A DNA stretch of 64,000 nucleotides. Source: Stenotrophomonas rhizophila (GTDB taxonomy: Bacteria > Pseudomonadota > Gammaproteobacteria > Xanthomonadales > Xanthomonadaceae). The notes under the pieces are model-generated. The model was not told the origin of the DNA. It saw nothing but the letters and a program-made list of their open reading frames with translations, and made no database searches. How positions within the stretch are numbered: the first letter of the stretch is position 1; every line of letters starts with the position of its first letter. The position numbers and the translations under genes are program-made. The stretch spans positions 1 to 64,000 of the forward strand of contig NZ_JACWUO010000015.1 in assembly GCF_020857975.1 (NCBI RefSeq), written 5' to 3'. Positions 20,788 through 29,254 of this stretch are shown in pieces.

Positions 20788-20887
20788 GCCGGCAGGGTAG
20801 CGGGCCGCTTGCGCGTTACACAATCGCAGCGGCCCGCATTGGTTCACATTGCCGGGCCGGCCACGCAGGGCCCGGCGGCTTGCCGGT

Positions 20888-22669
20888 TCAGCCGGCGGCC
20901 TTGCGTTCGGCGATATAGGCCTGGATCTGCGACTCCAGCACCGGCAGCGGTACCGAGCCCTGCTTGAGTACCGCGTCGTGGAACCCCTTGATGTCGAAAC
21001 GCTCGCCCAGTTCCTGCTCGGCCTGCGCGCGCAGGCGCACGATGGCGATTTCGCCCAGCTTGTAACTCAGGGCCTGGCCCGGCCAGGAGATGTAGCGGTC
21101 CACTTCGGTGGTCACTTCATGCTCGCTCAGGGCGGTGTGGTCGCGCAGATAGGCGATCGCCTGTTCGCGGGTCCAGCCCTTGTGGTGCACGCCGGTATCG
21201 ATCACCAGGCGCGCGGCGCGCCACATTTCGTAGGTCAGGCGGCCGAAATCCTCGTACGGGGTTTCGTAGATGCCCATCTCCACGCCGAGCTTCTCGCAGT
21301 ACAGGCCCCAACCTTCGCCATAGGCGGAGATATAGGCATTGCGGCGGAACTCGGGCAACTGGCCCTGTTCGGCGGCCAGCGCACCCTGCAGTGCATGGCC
21401 CGGGTCGGATTCGTGCAGGGTCAGCGCCGGCAGGTTGTACAGCGGGCGCGCCGGCAGGTTGTAGGTATTGAGCCAATAGGTGCCCATGCCACCGCGGCCG
21501 GCGGTCCAGAACGGGGCGATGTCCGGCGGCACCGGCACGATGGTGAAGCGCGCGCGCGGCAGGGTCATGTACTTGCCGATCACCCCGTCCACGCGCTTGG
21601 AGATCCATGCGGCGCGATGCAGCAGTTCGCCGGGGGTCTTGGCGTAGAACTGCGGGTCGGTGCGCAGGAACGCCAGGAACTGCGCGAAGCTGCCCTTGAA
21701 CTGTACCTGCTTGATGATGCCGTTCATTTCCTGCTGGATGCGCGCCACTTCCTTCAGGCCGATCTCGTGGATCTGCTGCGGGGTGAGGTCCAGCGTGGTG
21801 TATTGGTGGATCTGCTGCTTGTAGTAGGCCTTGCCATCGGGCATGGCTTCAGCGGCCAGGGTGGTACGTGCCTGCGGGACGTACTCCTCGACGAAGAAGG
21901 TACGCAGCTTGCCGAAGGCCGGCACCACGCTGCCGCTGATGGCCTGGCGGGCCTGGTCCTGCAGCTGTGCCTGCTCGGCGACCGGGATGCTGGACGGCAG
22001 CTTCCTGAAAGGCGCATAGAGCGGGGAGGCGGTCGGATCCTTCAGTTCGGACACGGTGGCGATCGAGACTTCGCGGCCATCGAGCACCGCGCGCGGCACG
22101 CTGAAACCGCGCTTGAGCCCGGCGCGCATGTTGTCGGTCTGCTGGTCGAAGTAGCGCGGCACGTCGTTGAGGCGCGCGATGTAGTTGCGGAAGTCCTGCG
22201 CGGTCTTCATCTCGCGGCGGGCCATGAACGAGAGGTTGGACCAGAACGAGGAATCGGCGTTGAACGGCATTTCATAGCCGCGCAGGCGCACCTCGGCGGC
22301 CAGGTTGAACACCTGGTCGCGGTAGATGGCGTAGTTGATCCGGTTGTCCGGCGACAGAGCCTGGACGTCGACCTTGTCCAGCTGGGCCAGTACCTGGTCC
22401 CAGACCTTCAGCCGGCCCTGCTGGGCGGCCGCGCCCACATCGGGCATACGGGTGGCATTGGCCGGGCCGTCGCCATCTTCGCTGGCCTCGCCACCGCCAG
22501 CCTGCCGCCATTTCCATTCGGTCTCGTAGATCGCCTTGAACTGCGCATCGGCGGCGCTTTCGGTGGCCAGGCTGGGCGGGGCCGCGGCCAGGGGGGCGGC
22601 CGGGGCGGGGGCGGCGCCGGCAGGCAGGGCCAAGGCGAACAGCAACGCAGCAACGAGCGGTGATTTCAC
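20888..22669 (-). CDS. DUF885-family exported protein
   Basis: A 593-residue protein with a cleavable signal (VAALLFALALPAGAAPAPAA) and the DUF885 fold. The motif LTLHESDPGHALQGAL resembles the HExxxGH metal-binding signature of this M32-like helical family, and SAYGEGWGLYCEKLGVEMG is another family landmark. Peptidase activity is suspected for DUF885 proteins but rarely proven. Translation starts at GTG 22669, which directly begins the signal. Tandem SMAG-containing repeats lie upstream. Confidence 0.88.
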   Translation of the reverse strand: MKSPLVAALLFALALPAGAAPAPAAPLAAAPPSLATESAADAQFKAIYETEWKWRQAGGGEASEDGDGPANATRMPDVGAAAQQGRLKVWDQVLAQLDKVDVQALSPDNRINYAIYRDQVFNLAAEVRLRGYEMPFNADSSFWSNLSFMARREMKTAQDFRNYIARLNDVPRYFDQQTDNMRAGLKRGFSVPRAVLDGREVSIATVSELKDPTASPLYAPFRKLPSSIPVAEQAQLQDQARQAISGSVVPAFGKLRTFFVEEYVPQARTTLAAEAMPDGKAYYKQQIHQYTTLDLTPQQIHEIGLKEVARIQQEMNGIIKQVQFKGSFAQFLAFLRTDPQFYAKTPGELLHRAAWISKRVDGVIGKYMTLPRARFTIVPVPPDIAPFWTAGRGGMGTYWLNTYNLPARPLYNLPALTLHESDPGHALQGALAAEQGQLPEFRRNAYISAYGEGWGLYCEKLGVEMGIYETPYEDFGRLTYEMWRAARLVIDTGVHHKGWTREQAIAYLRDHTALSEHEVTTEVDRYISWPGQALSYKLGEIAIVRLRAQAEQELGERFDIKGFHDAVLKQGSVPLPVLESQIQAYIAERKAAG

Positions 22670-22834
22670 GATCAGGGATTCCCGTGGGACGGCAAACCCC
22701 GATCATGGCACCAAGCCCGCGCCCGGGCATGGATCAAAGGTCCTGCCGCGCCCCATGACCTTCGGGCGCCATTGTGTGTGAACGCGTCGCCACGCGTGGG
22801 AACAGGGCCGCGCGCCCGATCACGCTTTTTGCGG

Positions 22835-23063
22835 GCAGGACCCGGGACCGGCCGCAGGCCGGGACCGCAGCGCCGAAGGCGTAGGTAAGCACCGACCCGT
22901 GGTCGGTGATCCCATCGCGTGCAGGACCCGGGACCAGCCGCAGGCCGAGACCGCAGCGCCAACGGCGCGGGTAGCCACCGACCGTTGGTCGGTGGTCGCG
23001 TTGCGCGCAGCCCACATTTCCGAAGCCGGCCACATCCGTGCCGACCAACCGTCGGCACCTACC
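22835..23063. repeat. 86-bp tandem repeat pair carrying SMAG palindromes, plus one inverted SMAG
   Basis: Two 86-base units, 22835-22920 and 22921-23006, each begin GCAGGACCCGGGACC and each contain a GTA(A)G-headed palindrome ending in GGTCGGTG. A third, inverted palindrome with its CTAC end lies at about 23039-23063. This fills most of the 403-base space between the DUF885 gene and the LAB_N gene. The remainder (22670-22834) shows nothing recognisable. Confidence 0.8.
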
Positions 23064-23072
23064 GATAAGGCA

Positions 23073-23414
23073 TCAATGCGCCGCCTTTTCCCGCCTCCAG
23101 CCACGGTGCTGGATATCCAGCTTCAGGCTGTACAGGGCGGTGAACGCCGGGAACAGGTTCTGCAGCACGCCCACCGAATCCTGCTTGGCCGAGAACAGGA
23201 AATAGCTCAGCGTCATCAGGCTGCCGACCACGCTCATGTACCAGAACAGGCGCGGGATCACCGGTTTGCCGGCGCGCCGGGAGGCCACGAACTGCACCAG
23301 CCAGCGGCCGCCGAACATCAGCGCGCCGGTGTACCCGATCAGCTTCCAGCCGGTCACGTGCAGGCCGGTCCAGTACAGCCAGGTCAGGGGTTGATCGAGC
23401 CAGTGCAATTCCAT
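23073..23414 (-). CDS. LAB_N (lipid-A-disaccharide synthase N-terminal domain) small membrane protein
   Basis: This small protein of about 113 residues has three membrane helices and the LAB_N pattern. WKLIGYTGALMFGGRWLVQF is followed by RAGKPVIPRLFWYMSVVGS and LFSAKQDSVGVLQNLFPAF. Such stand-alone proteins accompany glycosyltransferases that charge undecaprenyl phosphate and may act in sugar-lipid flipping. ATG 23414 and ATG 23420 are both possible; both overlap or abut the stop of the glycosyltransferase gene (23414), showing tight coupling. Confidence 0.88.
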   Translation of the reverse strand: MELHWLDQPLTWLYWTGLHVTGWKLIGYTGALMFGGRWLVQFVASRRAGKPVIPRLFWYMSVVGSLMTLSYFLFSAKQDSVGVLQNLFPAFTALYSLKLDIQHRGWRREKAAH

Positions 23415-24136
23415 CAGCATTCTTCCACGGCGGTACGCCTGCTGCGCGCGATCAGCCAGGCCACCCCGCGCAGGTCGCGGATGCCGACCAGCGCGCGGCC
23501 CAGGTTGTTGTACTTGGATACCCCGGCGGTGCGGTGGCGGTGGTTGACCGGCACGCTGAGCGTGCTCCAGCCGGCGCGCTGCATCAGTGCCGGCAGATAG
23601 CGGTGCATGTGGTCGAAGTACGGCAGGTCCAGGAACGCGGCGCGCTCGAACAGCTTGATGCCGCAGCCGGTATCGGGGGTGTCATCGCGCAGCATGCGCG
23701 CGCGGATCGCATTGGCCCACTTGCTGGCCCAGCGCTTGCTGCCGCTGTCCTGGCGGTTGACCCGCCAGCCGGCAAACAGCTTGACCTGCGGCGGCGCGGC
23801 GGCGCGGGCGGCCAGCAGCCTGGGAATGTCGGCCGGATCGTTCTGGCCGTCGCCGTCGAGGGTGGCGATCCACGGCGCGCGGGCCTGCTTGACCCCGTTG
23901 CGCACCGCGGTGCTCTGCCCGCTCTGGCTGGCATGGTGCAGCACCCGCAGTTCCGGGGTGCCGGCCTTGAGCGCCTGCAGTACCGCCAGGGTGTCATCGC
24001 GCGAGTGGTCGTCGATGTAGACGATTTCGAAATCGAGCTGGCCACGCAGGGCCGCGGTGATCTCGCCGATCAGGGGGGTGACGTTGTCGCGTTCATTGAA
24101 GACCGGGACGACGACCGACAGTTGGGGGTGGCTCAT
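23414..24136 (-). CDS. Family 2 glycosyltransferase, polyprenyl-phosphate sugar transferase type
   Basis: A 240-residue GT-A enzyme beginning MSHPQLSVVVPVFNERDNV. It shows the DPM1/ArnC-type motifs DDHSRDDT and LDGDGQNDPAD (metal and nucleotide-sugar site) and RTAGVSKYNN near the C-terminus. There are no C-terminal membrane helices, unlike ArnC. It likely transfers a sugar from a nucleotide donor to a polyprenyl phosphate. Its neighbours, an epimerase upstream and LAB_N downstream, fit a lipid-carrier sugar pathway for surface glycans or lipid A. Confidence 0.88.
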   Translation of the reverse strand: MSHPQLSVVVPVFNERDNVTPLIGEITAALRGQLDFEIVYIDDHSRDDTLAVLQALKAGTPELRVLHHASQSGQSTAVRNGVKQARAPWIATLDGDGQNDPADIPRLLAARAAAPPQVKLFAGWRVNRQDSGSKRWASKWANAIRARMLRDDTPDTGCGIKLFERAAFLDLPYFDHMHRYLPALMQRAGWSTLSVPVNHRHRTAGVSKYNNLGRALVGIRDLRGVAWLIARSRRTAVEEC

Positions 24137-24221
24137 GGTCGGGCTCTGCGAATGGCCAGGAACGAAAGAGCGCGCATTTTCCGCCGCGAAGGTTATCCGA
24201 AGATGAATCGGTGCGTGTGTG

Positions 24222-25187
24222 TCAGGCGTGATCGCCGAAATAATCCCGGCACCAGGCCACCACCGGCGGCAGGCCCTGGGCGATCGGCGTGGCCGGATCA
24301 AAGCCGAATGCGTCACGCGCACGGCTGGTATCGGCCATGGTGCGGACCATGTCGCCAGGCTGCATCGGCTTGTAGACCTTGTGCGCCGGCCGACCGGCCG
24401 CCGCCTCGATGATGCCGATGAACTGTTCCAGTTCGATCGGGGTGTGGTTGCCCAGGTTGAAGACACGGTGCGGCACGTCCTCGCCGGACGGATGCGCCAG
24501 CGCGCCGAGGATACCGGCCACGATGTCGGAGACATGTGTGAAATCGCGCTGCATCTTGCCGTCGTTGAACACCTCGATCGGGCGCCCGGCCAGCACCGCG
24601 CGCGAAAACAGCAGCGGCGCCATGTCCGGCCGGCCCCACGGGCCATACACGGTGAAGAAGCGCAGGCCGGTGGCAGGCAGGCCGTACAGCTGGGCGTAGG
24701 TGTAGGCCATCAGCTCGTTGGCGGCCTTGGTGGCCGCATACAGCGAGCGCGGCTTGTCGATGCGCTGGTCTTCGGAGAACGGCGGGGTGGCCGAGTCGCC
24801 GTACACCGAGCTGCTGGACGCATACACCAGGTGGGCCACGCCGCGGTGGCGGCACAGTTCGAGCATGTTGACGAAGCCGACCAGGTTGCTGTCGACATAG
24901 GCGTGCGGGTTTTCCAGCGAATAGCGCACGCCGGCCTGGGCGGCCAGGTGGATCACCCGGGTCGGCCCGACCTGGTCGAACAGCGCGGCCAGGCCGTCGC
25001 GGTCGGTCAGGTCCAGCACGCGGATGTCCGCGTCCGGGCACAGCGCCGCGACCCGGTCGCGCTTGATCTGCGGGTCGTAGTAGTCGTTGTAGTTGTCCAG
25101 GCCGACCACCGCCTCACCGGCATCGAGCAGGGCACGGACGGTGTTGGCACCGATGAAGCCGGCGGCACCGGTAACGAGGAGGGTCAT
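24222..25187 (-). CDS. NAD-dependent sugar epimerase, UDP-glucuronate 4-epimerase type
   Basis: A 321-residue extended short-chain dehydrogenase. The NAD motif is GAAGFIG (7-13), followed by DNYNDYYDPQIKRDR, a segment typical of UDP-glucuronate 4-epimerases. The catalytic triad region is YASSSSVYG and YAATK, and FFTVYGPWGRPDMA is also diagnostic. It would supply UDP-galacturonate or a related donor. It sits 85 bases upstream of the glycosyltransferase gene, likely as the first gene of that unit. Confidence 0.9.
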   Translation of the reverse strand: MTLLVTGAAGFIGANTVRALLDAGEAVVGLDNYNDYYDPQIKRDRVAALCPDADIRVLDLTDRDGLAALFDQVGPTRVIHLAAQAGVRYSLENPHAYVDSNLVGFVNMLELCRHRGVAHLVYASSSSVYGDSATPPFSEDQRIDKPRSLYAATKAANELMAYTYAQLYGLPATGLRFFTVYGPWGRPDMAPLLFSRAVLAGRPIEVFNDGKMQRDFTHVSDIVAGILGALAHPSGEDVPHRVFNLGNHTPIELEQFIGIIEAAAGRPAHKVYKPMQPGDMVRTMADTSRARDAFGFDPATPIAQGLPPVVAWCRDYFGDHA

Positions 25188-25278
25188 GGGCGGCGTCCTG
25201 GGGATCTCAGGCGCATATTGTGCAACGGGTAGGCCGATCCGGCATGTCCGGCGGTCCATCGCGGGCACCGGCACCGAT

Positions 25279-25587
25279 TCACCACAGGGTGAGCGGGGCG
25301 TCCTTGGCCAGGGTGGCCTTGCGTTCCTTGCTGAAGTCCCACCACGGCCGCGGGGCCTCGCCCTGCATGAACCGCACGATCGACAGGAACACGTCGATCA
25401 CGCAGGGGTCGTGCATCACCCCGGTGCGCAGGCACAGCTGGGCGTACATGTCATAGGCGTCGCGGCCGCGCAGATGGGCGGGCACGCGGATGCCGATCAA
25501 ACGAAGATCCTTCTCACAGGCCGGCCCGACATTCGGCAGGTCGGTCAGACGCAACAGATGGTTGCGGTCGACCTTGGTGGGGTTCAT
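25279..25587 (-). CDS. Helix-hairpin-helix Cdd1-like (pathogenicity-locus) protein
   Basis: A 102-residue protein with one helix-hairpin-helix motif (LTDLPNVGPACEKDLRLIGI) followed by HLRGRDAYDMYAQLCLRTG, matching the small Cdd1/PF11731 family, sometimes called mitomycin-resistance or pathogenicity-locus protein. DNA binding is expected from the motif, but the biological role is not settled. It lies between parB and the epimerase gene on the same strand, 34 bases after the parB stop. Confidence 0.8.
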   Translation of the reverse strand: MNPTKVDRNHLLRLTDLPNVGPACEKDLRLIGIRVPAHLRGRDAYDMYAQLCLRTGVMHDPCVIDVFLSIVRFMQGEAPRPWWDFSKERKATLAKDAPLTLW

Positions 25588-25621
25588 TGCTGGGGGGGAA
25601 TCCTCTGGCGCGGGCGGGGAC

Positions 25622-26545
25622 TCAGCCCTTCTGTGCGCGAAGTCGTTCGAGCACGCCGTCCAGCGTGTCCAGGTCGGTGTAATGGATGATCAGCTTGCCC
25701 TTGCCGCCACGGCCGTGGTTGATCGCCACGCGCGCGCCCAGCGATTCGGACAGCTCGGTCTCCAGCGAGGCGATGTCGGCCTGCGGGGCGCTGGCGGCCG
25801 GCTTCTTGCGCAGCGCGCCGGGCACCTTGCCGGCGGAAAACTGCTGCGCACGGTGTTCCACTTCGCGCACCGACCAGCCCTGATCGGCCGCTTCCTGGGC
25901 CAGCTTGCTGGCCAGCTCCGGCGCCAGCGTGAGCAGCGCGCGGGCATGGCCCATTTCCAGCCGGCGGGTTTCCAGCAGCAGGCGGATCGCGATCGGCAAC
26001 TCGAGCAGGCGCAGCAGGTTGGACACCGCCGCGCGCGAGCGGCCGACGGCCTGCGCGGCCTCGGCGTGGGTCAGCGCGAATTCGCTGATCAAGCGCTGCA
26101 GCGCTTCGGCTTCTTCGAGCGGGTTAAGGTCTTCGCGCTGGATGTTCTCGATCAGCGCCATCGCGATGACGGTGCGGTCTTCCAGCTCGCGCACCACCAC
26201 CGGCACTTCGTCCAGGCCGGCCAGCTGCGAGGCGCGCCAGCGGCGTTCGCCGGCGACGATCTCGAAGCTGTCGGGGCCGAGCTGGCGGACCAGGATCGGC
26301 TGGATCACGCCCTGCGCCTTGATCGATTCGGCCAGCTCGGCGAGCTTGGTTTCATCCATGTCGCGGCGCGGCTGGTACCGGCCCGGCTGCAGGTGGCCGA
26401 CCGGCAGCCTGCGCAGCACTTCACCGGGCAGCGGTTCGACCACGGCGGCGGCCTGCACCTGGGTCACGGCGCCCTTGGGCCCCAGCAGCGCATCGAGGCC
26501 GCGGCCGAGGCCGCGTTTCTTGCCGAGGGCGGGCTTGGTGCTCAT
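25622..26545 (-). CDS. parB: Chromosome-partitioning protein ParB
   Basis: A 307-residue ParB with the N-terminal KKRGLGRGLDALLG segment, the CTP-binding ParB/Srx domain (LPVGHLQPGRYQPRRDMDE and IVAGERRWRAS), the helix-turn-helix LTHAEAAQAVGRSRAAVSNL that binds parS, and a C-terminal dimerisation domain. Its ATG overlaps the parA stop by one base. It works with ParA to segregate the chromosome origin. No canonical parS was found in this window. Confidence 0.97.
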   Translation of the reverse strand: MSTKPALGKKRGLGRGLDALLGPKGAVTQVQAAAVVEPLPGEVLRRLPVGHLQPGRYQPRRDMDETKLAELAESIKAQGVIQPILVRQLGPDSFEIVAGERRWRASQLAGLDEVPVVVRELEDRTVIAMALIENIQREDLNPLEEAEALQRLISEFALTHAEAAQAVGRSRAAVSNLLRLLELPIAIRLLLETRRLEMGHARALLTLAPELASKLAQEAADQGWSVREVEHRAQQFSAGKVPGALRKKPAASAPQADIASLETELSESLGARVAINHGRGGKGKLIIHYTDLDTLDGVLERLRAQKG

Positions 26546-27342
26546 CAGGCGGTCTCCATGGCCTTGTCGGCCTTGTTGCGTTGTTGGTGGCGGCGGATGA
26601 TTTCCCCGGCCAGGCCGAGGTAGGCAACGCCACCGCGCGAGGCACGGTCATAGCCGACGATGCTCTGCCCATGGCTGGGCGCTTCGGCCAGGCGCACGTT
26701 GCGCGGCACGATGGTGCGGAACACGCGGTCGCCGAAGTGGTCGGTCAGTTCGGCCGACACCGCGTTGGCCAGGTTGTTGCGCACATCGAACATGGTGCGC
26801 AGCACGCCCTCGATCTCCAGGGTGGGATTGAGGTTGGCGCGCAGCGCCTCGATGGTTTCCACCAGCGCGCTCAGGCCCTCCAGCGCGTAGTACTCGCACT
26901 GCATCGGCACGATCACCGAGTCGGCCGCGGCCAACGCGTTGAGGGTCAGCAGCGACAGCGCCGGCGGGCAATCGATCAGGATGTAGTCGTATTCGTCGCG
27001 GATCGGCGCCAGCGCGCGCTTGAGGCGCTGCTCGCGTTCGCCCTGGTCCATCAGCTGGATCTCGGCGGCGGTCAGGTCGATGTTGCCCGGCAGCAGGTCG
27101 AAGCCTTCCGGGGTGGTGACCCGGACTTCGGCCGCCGTGGCCTCGCCCAGCAGCAGGTCGCAGGTGGACGCGGCGACCTCACGCTTGTCCACCCCGCTGC
27201 CCATGGTGGCATTGCCCTGGGAATCGAGATCGACCAGGAGCACGCGCTTGGGTGCAGCAGCCAGGGAGGCGGCCAGATTGACGGCAGTCGTGGTCTTGCC
27301 GACGCCACCTTTCTGGTTGGCGATGGCGATGATGCGGGCCAT
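26545..27342 (-). CDS. parA: Chromosome-partitioning ATPase ParA
   Basis: A 265-residue deviant-Walker ATPase. The P-loop KGGVGKTT follows IIAIANQ at the start, then LLVDLDSQGNAT and the Walker B segment YILIDCPPALSLLT. The end carries LAEAPSHGQSIVGYD. ATG 27342 begins at the first strand; the upstream in-frame start adds five unlikely residues. It forms an operon with parB, and rsmG lies upstream across about 211 bases, the usual rsmG-parA-parB order. Confidence 0.97.
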   Translation of the reverse strand: MARIIAIANQKGGVGKTTTAVNLAASLAAAPKRVLLVDLDSQGNATMGSGVDKREVAASTCDLLLGEATAAEVRVTTPEGFDLLPGNIDLTAAEIQLMDQGEREQRLKRALAPIRDEYDYILIDCPPALSLLTLNALAAADSVIVPMQCEYYALEGLSALVETIEALRANLNPTLEIEGVLRTMFDVRNNLANAVSAELTDHFGDRVFRTIVPRNVRLAEAPSHGQSIVGYDRASRGGVAYLGLAGEIIRRHQQRNKADKAMETA

Positions 27343-27553
27343 GCGGGTGAGCCTCATCGGCAGGGAGTGGGACTGGTCATTATGCGTATATGGGGCGTGT
27401 CATGCACTGTGAGATGCGCGCCGGCCAACCCCCGCCCGGGCGCCTGCCGGCCAGGAGTGCGCCCGGTGGACACCGCAGCGGCTGCTGCGACAGGCGCTGA
27501 CGCCGATATCCGGCAGCCCTTCGGCGGTGTCGCCGGCAACCCCACCGGGACGG

Positions 27554-28192
27554 TCAAGGACCGGCCACCACCACCAGATGGCGTTCGCCGGTCAATCCCG
27601 GAACATGCAGCGGCAGCACCTGCTCGACCCGCCAGCCAGCCGGCAGCTGGGCGATTTCCTCATGCGGATGGACGCCCTTCATCGCCAGCAGGCGCCCGCC
27701 CGGGCGCAGCAGGTGGCCGCCGACCTGGATGATCCCGGCCAGGGTGTCCATCGCGCGCGCGGTCAGGTGGTCGTAGGCGCCCGGCTCGGCCAGGGCCTCG
27801 GCGCGCGACTCGGCCACGCGCGCATTGGCCAGGCCCAGCTGGCGCACGGCCTCGCGCATGAAGCGGGCCTTCTTGCCATTGCTTTCGACCAGGGTCACCT
27901 GCAACTGCGGGCGGGCGATCGCCAGCGGGATGCCCGGCAACCCGGGGCCGGTGCCCAGGTCGGCCAGGCTGCCGCTCTCCAGGTAGGGCTGCATCGCCAG
28001 CGAGTCGAGCAGGTGGCGGGTGACCATCTCCAGCGGGTCGCGGATCGCGGTGAGGTTGTAGGTGCGGTTCCAGCGGTCGAGCAGGGCCAAGTAGGTCAGC
28101 AGCGGCGGCGCCAGCGCGGCGTCCAGGTCCATCGCGGCCAGGCCACGCGCGAGCGCCTCGGCCACGCCGGCCGGAAGTGTGTGTTCGGTCAT
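27554..28192 (-). CDS. rsmG: 16S rRNA (guanine527-N7)-methyltransferase
   Basis: A 212-residue SAM-dependent methyltransferase of the RsmG/GidB family. The N-terminus has [16 protein letters not shown], and the SAM site is [17 protein letters not shown] followed by [11 protein letters not shown]. It modifies G527 of 16S rRNA; loss gives low-level streptomycin resistance in several bacteria. It precedes parA-parB on the same strand. Confidence 0.97.
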   Translation of the reverse strand: MTEHTLPAGVAEALARGLAAMDLDAALAPPLLTYLALLDRWNRTYNLTAIRDPLEMVTRHLLDSLAMQPYLESGSLADLGTGPGLPGIPLAIARPQLQVTLVESNGKKARFMREAVRQLGLANARVAESRAEALAEPGAYDHLTARAMDTLAGIIQVGGHLLRPGGRLLAMKGVHPHEEIAQLPAGWRVEQVLPLHVPGLTGERHLVVVAGP

Positions 28193-28255
28193 GGACGCAT
28201 TATCGCAGGTCGGCTGTCATCCCGGCGTCCGCCCAGCGGCCGTGCGGGACGGCAA

Positions 28256-28855
28256 TCAGAGCGCGTGGAAGGCCAACGCGGCGCGGAAATCGTCGGCCGC
28301 CTGCCATTCGTGCAGCTGCCAGCGCGCCGCCGCGCCCAGTTCCGGGTCGCACCAGGCCAGCTGCAGCGCACCGGCCGGGTCCGGGGCCAACCGCAGGCGG
28401 TGCAGGCCGAACGAGATGCCCTGCCCCTGCGCCTTGAGGATGGCTTCCTTGGCGCACCAGACCCGGAAGAACCAGGGATTGCGGGCAACCTCGTCCAGGC
28501 CCAGCAGCCAGTCCTGCTCGGCCGGGTGGAAGAAGCGTTCGATGATCTCGGCCATGCGCGGCCGCGGCCGCAGCGGCTCCAGGTCCACGCCCAGCCGCAC
28601 GCCCTCGCCCAGCGCCACCAGCAGCCGGCCATGGCTGTGGCTCCAGCCGGTGCCCAGGTGCGCCAGCGGGCCATGCAGTTCCGGCCGGCCGCGGGCATCG
28701 CGCTGCAGCGGCAGGCTGCCCGGCGCGGCGCCAAGCTGTTGCGCCAGCAGTACCCGGGCCTGCGGTTCGCCGCGGGTGCCGTTGACGTGCGGCAGGCACC
28801 AGACCGTGACCGGGCCGAACCGCCACGGGCCGCCCAGGATTGCCGGCAGGGTCAT
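28256..28855 (-). CDS. 4'-phosphopantetheinyl transferase (Sfp/HetI type)
   Basis: A 199-residue enzyme that attaches phosphopantetheine from CoA to carrier proteins. The magnesium and CoA motifs are visible as WSHSHGRLLVALG, GVDLEPLRPRP and FRVWCAKEAILKAQG. The pseudo-dimeric length places it in the Sfp/HetI group rather than AcpS. ATG 28855 is chosen because residues further upstream come from sequence antisense to the GlsB-like gene. Its carrier-protein partner is not in the window. Confidence 0.9.
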   Translation of the reverse strand: MTLPAILGGPWRFGPVTVWCLPHVNGTRGEPQARVLLAQQLGAAPGSLPLQRDARGRPELHGPLAHLGTGWSHSHGRLLVALGEGVRLGVDLEPLRPRPRMAEIIERFFHPAEQDWLLGLDEVARNPWFFRVWCAKEAILKAQGQGISFGLHRLRLAPDPAGALQLAWCDPELGAAARWQLHEWQAADDFRAALAFHAL

Positions 28856-28945
28856 GCCCACCCCCGGCGCACGGGACTGCACGGCGACTTCACGGGGGTT
28901 GCCGTCAACTGGCGCGGTCGTACACGCAAACCGGGAGTCAAGGCT

Positions 28946-29197
28946 ATGGGCATCATCATCTGGTTGATCGTCGGCGGCATCGTGGGCTGGCTGGCCAGCA
29001 TCATCATGAAGCGCGACGCGCAGCAAGGCATCATCCTCAACATCGTGGTGGGCATTATCGGTGCACTGCTGGCCGGCTGGCTGTTCGGCGGCGGCATCAA
29101 CGAAGCGATCACCATTCGTACGTTCCTATTCTCGTTGATCGGCGCGGTGATCCTGCTGGCGATCGTGAACCTGTTTACGCGCAAGAGCGTGCGCTGA
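28946..29197 (+). CDS. GlsB/YeaQ/YmgE-family small membrane protein
   Basis: An 83-residue protein with three hydrophobic helices and the glycine-rich family pattern (VGGIVGWLASIIMKRDAQQG, then GIIGALLAGWLFGG). This transglycosylase-associated family is linked to stress responses, but its biochemical role is unknown. A GGGAG ribosome site precedes ATG 28946. A possible promoter (TTGCCG at 28899, TACACG at 28921, 16-base gap) lies just upstream. A strong terminator follows. Confidence 0.9.
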   Translation: MGIIIWLIVGGIVGWLASIIMKRDAQQGIILNIVVGIIGALLAGWLFGGGINEAITIRTFLFSLIGAVILLAIVNLFTRKSVR

Positions 29198-29220
29198 CCG
29201 GATCGCTGTGGATGCGGACA

Positions 29221-29247
29221 CAAGGCCCGGCATTGCCGGGCCTTGTT
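29221..29247. terminator. Bidirectional terminator between convergent genes
   Basis: CAAGGCCCGGC (29221-29231) pairs perfectly with GCCGGGCCTTG (29235-29245) around an ATT loop. It separates the GlsB-like gene on the plus strand from exonuclease III on the minus strand; short T/A runs flank both sides. Confidence 0.85.
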
Positions 29248-29254
29248 GTATCGG

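Noticed and set aside
23414..24646. A 410-residue version of the glycosyltransferase starting at 24646
   Set aside because: The extra N-terminus is out-of-frame sequence of the epimerase gene; the enzyme fold starts at ATG 24136.
25622..28192. Search for a parS site (TGTTTCACGTGAAACA) or replication origin near parAB-rsmG
   Set aside because: No match or close variant was seen by eye, and no dnaA or DnaA-box cluster is present in the window.
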